Below, piece after piece: positions 60,401 to 64,000 of a DNA stretch of 64,000 nt. The DNA lies in assembly GCA_002633025.1 (NCBI GenBank), contig NMRB01000831.1, positions 170,570-234,569 on the forward strand, written 5' to 3'. The notes under the pieces are model-generated. The model was not told the origin of the DNA, did not search any database, and saw only the letters and a program-made list of their open reading frames with translations. The stretch's first letter is position 1, and each line of letters starts with the position of its first letter. The DNA comes from Notospermus geniculatus (lineage: Eukaryota > Nemertea > Pilidiophora > Heteronemertea > Lineidae). Both the position numbers and the translations under genes were made by a program.

Positions 60401-61830
60401 ACATTTTCATGGACACCCACCTCCAAAGTGGTGATTCCATGTGCGGTCGAGGGTTTTTCAGGGTCAAAGGCCATCACGAGTGTGTTCTACTCACCTGGAA
60501 ATCACACGAGGGAGGTTTTTATGAGCTACATACCTGGAATATTCGTACCTTGTGTTGGGGAGTCTTTAGCAGTGACATTAGGGCTCGGTTCATTCTTTCT
60601 CTGTTGCTGAAAGGATGATGTTGAAATAGTTACAGAAAGACTGAACCTATTATCAACGAAGAAGAAATAGATTACCGGGTAAGTCTTTCACGGAGAATTT
60701 TCTCCAGATTGAAGCTTAAAGCTAAGCAAAAGTGAAAGCGTCTGTGATTTCTTGTGAAGTAATCAGATTATTATTACGAGTAAAACTGCATTTAGTTGTA
60801 CACATTAACTAACATGCAAATTGTTATGCGAGTTTACATGCAATGCAGTCTACATGGTCTTAAAATTAGTAACCCTCACTGACCACAAGAACATTTGATG
60901 CTGATTCCCCCACGACTTACCCAGAGAAAAGATCAGTTGGACAGTATTCTGATAATGCTGGGTAGGTTCCATCAGTTACCTGCAGATAACAATAACAAAA
61001 TCAAATTCATTTAAGAAGCCTAACGGCTCTCACTTCTCTCAGCATGTGTGCAGGACTCGACAGTTGCTAATTCTACATTCTGACAGTTGCTTGCGCATGA
61101 CACCACTGCAGTACTCACACTGAAGGTTCGAAAATGGCATTAGGAATAGAAGCCTTCAATGTAAAACATGGAAGACTTGAATACGACAAAGCTCAATCAG
61201 CGCCCACATCTGCTATCCATATTAAACTGCAGTAACTTTATCGGTATATGCAAGTCCAACTGTACATCTACAGAGAACCATGTGGTGCAACATGTGAGAC
61301 AGTCTTTACAATGGGACAAAACTAAGACATACCTTCATGACTTGGCGGAGGCAACAGCGGCACATTGGCATCTCGACTTTCGAGAGATTGTAATTCCAAG
61401 CACATTTGGGCTGCAAAATAATGAAGAATTCCTTACACTTCTGAAGTCATGTCCCTTGTCGCAGTGTATTCCAGCACATACAACTGAAGTACACGTACTG
61501 AGAATTTTATATCATATTGTGAACTTTCTTGAGGGTACATTCTAGCCCTGAATTACCCCCTGTGGTAGTTTTTAAATCCTTACCCTAAGCTTAAGTGGTT
61601 AAGGCATGCTGCCCCTGAGTGCAGGGGATTGATGCCTTATGCGAGGGTCCGTGGGTTCAAGTCCGGAGGAAGCTATGTCTTTCACCTTAGAAACCTGTTA
61701 ATATTTCATACCCTTACCTTAAGCTCAATACAGAATGTAGGACGGCCATCGGTTACATTTGTTTGGAAGATACAGAGATCAGGGATTCTCAGCGCATAGG
61801 GACATGATATGTGGAGATCTCCACTATGAT
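57480..61830 (-). CDS. IPPK: Inositol-pentakisphosphate 2-kinase (IPPK), C-terminal part
   Basis: Exons high to low: 61830-61718, 60979-60921, 60606-60534, 60335-60250, 59925-59801, 58946-58790, 58646-58569, 57690-57480, consistent in phase, about 299 aa with a stop at 57480. Family blocks: SCPYALRIPDLCIFQTN with RPTFCIELK, LSEYCPTDLFSGNRERMNRA, LMSLLKTPQHKVRIFQDGFL, VEESLVDILRKVLTH, LPDGCILSDLL with LYKKLRRHLQENP, MSASDKSNIV and FIDMDPKPSAKLEEEYQWLK. IPPK phosphorylates IP5 at the 2-position to make IP6. Two gaps: the N-lobe exons are not found downstream of 61831, and the exon expected between ...CIELK and VTDGTYPALS, carrying the PKxGF and CMHQ motifs, was not seen in 60980-61717. The 58569 donor (CA|gtatgc) was chosen as the only one keeping frame. 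Could be a broken or partly unassembled gene. Confidence 0.8.
57848..58053. mobile_element. ~205 bp MITE, GTGACCCGCTCTGG ends
   Basis: Left gtgacccgctctggcaaaag pairs imperfectly with the right end (ggtttcaccagagcgggtcac); pairing runs on through cagtcg.atg.cgctc, about 35 bases. ATTT lies on both sides (likely target duplication). Within the IPPK intron 57691-58568. A related half-site gtgacccagtccaggcaaat is at 62111. Confidence 0.7.
59032..59300. mobile_element. 269 bp MITE with perfect 29-bp TIRs and internal gttacg array
   Basis: Left TACAGTACAGGTCACAATTG(acatcccta) is matched exactly by the right end (tagggatgt)CAATTGTGACCTGTACTGTA. TA at both ends is the likely target. The interior consists of repeated gagttacgcg / cgtaacttac words on both strands. 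No coding content. Lies in the IPPK intron 58947-59800. Confidence 0.85.
59379..59768 (-). mobile_element. tRNA-derived SINE, copy 3, interrupted by a MITE
   Basis: Reverse-strand copy of the 20367/20940 SINE: head tagcctagtggttatcacg with ccgcttagtaagcgg at about 59716-59765, tail agtagcttgagatggcctct at about 59424. Between the two halves is the CAGGGGCGGATCC MITE at 59496-59650. Confidence 0.8.
59496..59650. mobile_element. CAGGGGCGGATCC-family MITE, copy 3 (nested in SINE)
   Basis: Starts CAGGCGCGGATCCAGAGGGG, ends CCTGGATCCGCCCCTG, with ggccaacaaatctgtaaaat core. Inserted into the SINE where copy 2 (20940) has ggggcagtaagctgtggtgcc. Proves it is younger than this SINE copy. Confidence 0.75.
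61583..61680 (+). mobile_element. Second tRNA-like SINE head (tRNA-Leu/Ser-like)
   Basis: A box ttaagtggttaaggcatgct and B box gtgggttcaagtccggaggaa with a variable-arm-like middle (gccccTGAGTgcaggggattgatgc) recall tRNA-Leu. Flanked by ccttaccctaagctt on the left and cccttaccttaagctc on the right, an imperfect target duplication that includes the IPPK exon's 5' splice site. Confidence 0.55.
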
Positions 61831-62713
61831 CTGAAGAGAAAAGGAATACATTCCAGTTGGACAACGACATTCTGTGACTGTAGAGGCCTCTAGGCTTGTC
61901 TGAATTTTAGATCAAGGTAGATTGTAAAGTTCCAGCCTGAAGAAGACCCCGTTTGGGGTCGAAAATTCGCAAACACTCTGGAAATTGCCTTTTTATTTAT
62001 CATATATTGTGTGTCAATTTTTGTGCTTTTCTTCTCTTTGGTTAGATCAAGGTAGAAATATGCATTGGCAAGCCAATAGGCGGCGGCCTATTATCAGTAT
62101 AGAGCAATATGTGACCCAGTCCAGGCAAATGAGTCAGAGTGACCAAAAAATGAAAATTCAGTATAGCCAAAACCAATTTAAACTTACAATTTATGGGTTT
62201 AATTCTTTTCTAGTTCTACAGCTTGAGCAAAATAACTCAGATTCACGGTTTGAGTTTTTTTATCGTGAGATGGAAAAATATCCGCCGAAGTGAAGTTTCC
62301 TCCTACATTTCTCCTACGTCTGAGACCTCCATGGTATCCATACAAAGAATGAACAGCCCATTGTCAATACTAGTATCTCAAAGGACCAGAATCATGTGCC
62401 AAAAAGCCATTCAGTCATCCACCACTCTGTCTGTGTAGAGATGATTCCATGAATGACAGTCCAAAAATACACAGTCACAGCCAACATTGGAACCAATAAT
62501 TGATCAGTGTCTATTTTTACAGAACACATTCAAATATTACGTACACAGCAAACAGTTTTGTCACTGGAATGCCATCCCCCATAGATAGCCTACAACAACA
62601 TTGTAATATGAGTTACGATTACGAAATACATGTATAACATGATGACAATACCCATGAATACAACGTCAGTTACGAACTTGGCAGGCACAACATAGTTCAT
62701 TTCTCCATTAGAC
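61831..62713. other. Non-coding region between IPPK exon and GPCR
   Basis: No exon for the missing IPPK N-lobe recognised. Contains a half MITE-like end gtgacccagtccaggcaaat at about 62111 and cctgaagaagaccccgtttggggtc at about 61936 (a palindromic accccgtttggggt). Confidence 0.4.
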
Positions 62714-63922
62714 TCAAACATTGTTTTTACAACATGACATTGTGAAGATGCTTTTCAGATCCGCTTTGAACTTTTTCCCACCACCGACAATGTACAGATA
62801 GAAGTTGACAGCATGGTTTGCGAAAGAGAGATGCATTCCAATGATGAATCCCAATTCAAACTCTGCTCTGGCCACTGGTGATGAAGTGAAGACTGCGTCT
62901 TGTCTCATAATATGGAAGCAGCGCTTTGGAATTATCAGGAGGAGGAAAACAAAGGAGACAAGTAGTAGCATTATGGTCGTAGATCTGTCGCTTTGTCGAT
63001 CTGCAGCGAGTTTCGAGTTATTTAATGCAGCTCTCTGATTCGAAGTGCCCTTCAGCTGCAATCGCTTTTTTGAAGCAACCCGCATTTTTACAAGGATGAT
63101 GATGTTGCTGACCAAAATTATTCCAAAGGGTAGGCCTGAAGTAAGGATGACATCTGCGACAAGGTAGATGGCGAACAGAAATACACCACCAAGGGATCCA
63201 TCGCACAGTTCTGAAGTTTTTTCTTCTGAAATGTTTTTTGACTGATCAGTCTCCTTTACTTCAATAACCCGAGGTATGTTCCAAACAGCAGCAAAAACCA
63301 CAATACTAATTGTGATTATGCGAGTGAGTTTAAGGTTGCTCAATACCACCTTCGCTTGCAAGGGACGGCAGATGCAGAAAGCTCTCTGCATTGTCATGAA
63401 TGTCAAGATCAAGGTACTCGCTCCTGAGAAGAAATTCATAACGTAAACACTCGCTTTACAGAAATTTGAAGAAAAATTATAGACTATTATAACCCAAGAC
63501 ACGAGAGTCAGAGAGTCCACAATGCTCAGAACCATCATCAGAAATCCTGTACTATTCGAGCGGTTTCGTTCCTTAATCATTATCAAAAATGAAAGTACAT
63601 TGCCCACCATGCCAAAAGCAGAGATCACTGCCGGACTATAAATATTGATACCTTTACTTGCTGCTTCAAGAAGGGCAATTTTCCACAAGTCTTCTTCACT
63701 CAGATTGAAATTGGATGCCATTGGTGAAACACCAGATGACAAAGTTGAAAGAATGCTTGATGAGAGGGCGGTTCCACTCTCTTCAGATACATCTTGATCA
63801 CTTCCAGCATCTGATACTGATGCAACGGTTGAGACACTGTCCCTCTCCTCATGACTTGCCTTCCCATCCTGCCCTTCTGTACTCAGTGCAAGTCCAGATC
63901 CCGTGTCTGTCTCAGAATCCAT
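62714..63922 (-). CDS. Rhodopsin-class GPCR, intronless, N-terminus possibly beyond the window
   Basis: 402 aa from ATG 63922. An acidic Ser/Thr-rich extracellular tail (residues 1-85, no cysteines) precedes seven hydrophobic segments starting at about residue 95. TM1 carries GMVGNVLSFLIMI (GN motif), TM2 MVLSIVDSLTLV (the conserved Asp), TM3 ends MTMQRAFCICRPLQA in place of D/ERY, TM7 has NHAVNFYLYIVGGGKKF where NPxxY is NFYLY. Conserved cysteines before TM3 (NFCKAS) and in loop 2 (SELCDG) could form the usual disulfide. Ligand unknown; features resemble the lineage-expanded intronless class A receptors of echinoderms (inference). The frame stays open for 26 more codons from 63925 to the window end without a stop, so the true start may be upstream. 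Confidence 0.85.
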   Translation of the reverse strand: MDSETDTGSGLALSTEGQDGKASHEERDSVSTVASVSDAGSDQDVSEESGTALSSSILSTLSSGVSPMASNFNLSEEDLWKIALLEAASKGINIYSPAVISAFGMVGNVLSFLIMIKERNRSNSTGFLMMVLSIVDSLTLVSWVIIVYNFSSNFCKASVYVMNFFSGASTLILTFMTMQRAFCICRPLQAKVVLSNLKLTRIITISIVVFAAVWNIPRVIEVKETDQSKNISEEKTSELCDGSLGGVFLFAIYLVADVILTSGLPFGIILVSNIIILVKMRVASKKRLQLKGTSNQRAALNNSKLAADRQSDRSTTIMLLLVSFVFLLLIIPKRCFHIMRQDAVFTSSPVARAEFELGFIIGMHLSFANHAVNFYLYIVGGGKKFKADLKSIFTMSCCKNNV

Positions 63923-64000
63923 CAATACTGCAGCAGTGGTGGTAACACCTCTTTCTTTCGACTCCTTTCCAGTTGCACCCCAAACGGAGTCAGTGGCCTT

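Noticed and set aside
1-64000. CRISPR arrays, bacterial operons or phage
   Set aside because: Introns, SINEs and metazoan genes throughout; no regular spacer-repeat structure seen.

Overview
This is animal (metazoan) nuclear DNA: multi-exon genes with GT/AG introns, AATAAA poly(A) signals, tRNA-derived SINEs, many short inverted-repeat DNA transposons, and one almost complete Helitron. The frequent taggccta, accggta and tacatgta motifs, together with clear invertebrate versions of CENP-P, ERICH6, APPL, PSMD6, TMEM229 and IPPK, suggest a marine invertebrate deuterostome (echinoderm or hemichordate-like). The species cannot be fixed from this window. Coordinates below come from splicing by eye; the summed coding lengths are multiples of three for ERICH6-like (1130 aa), APPL (702 aa) and PSMD6 (389 aa).

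Layout. 213-2021 (+): last seven exons of CENP-P. 3450-18509 (-): ERICH6/FAM194-like gene of 19 exons, whose 4 kb intron (7413-11461) is filled with nested repeats. 18510-24718: no gene found, two tRNA-SINE copies. 24719-38316 (-): APPL (BAR-PH-PTB adaptor), 20 exons, containing a ~1.95 kb tandem duplication joined at a single N. 38648-41045 (+): PSMD6/Rpn7, complete, 331 bp head-to-head with APPL. 41340-46130: MITEs and a second duplication joined at an N. 46984-47487 (-): TMEM229B-like, single coding exon. 48693-57057 (+): candidate two-exon gene for a 65-aa single-pass membrane protein, whose intron contains a 6840 bp Helitron (49201-56040) that carries a Rep/helicase gene with two frame breaks and an intact, unrecognised 186-aa ORF. 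57480-61830 (-): C-terminal part of inositol-pentakisphosphate 2-kinase (IPPK). 62714-63922 (-): intronless rhodopsin-class GPCR whose reading frame stays open to the window edge.

The genes do not form one pathway: kinetochore (CENP-P), proteasome lid (PSMD6), endosomal signalling (APPL), inositol phosphate synthesis (IPPK), membrane proteins (TMEM229, GPCR). Shared promoter space for APPL/PSMD6 and linkage of CENPP with IPPK, which are also close neighbours in human 9q22, are the main organisational signals. The most unusual parts are the Helitron with its extra ORF and CRE/CCAAT-rich 5' region, repeats whose insertion can be read against an unoccupied paralogous site in the same intron, and two probable assembly duplications.
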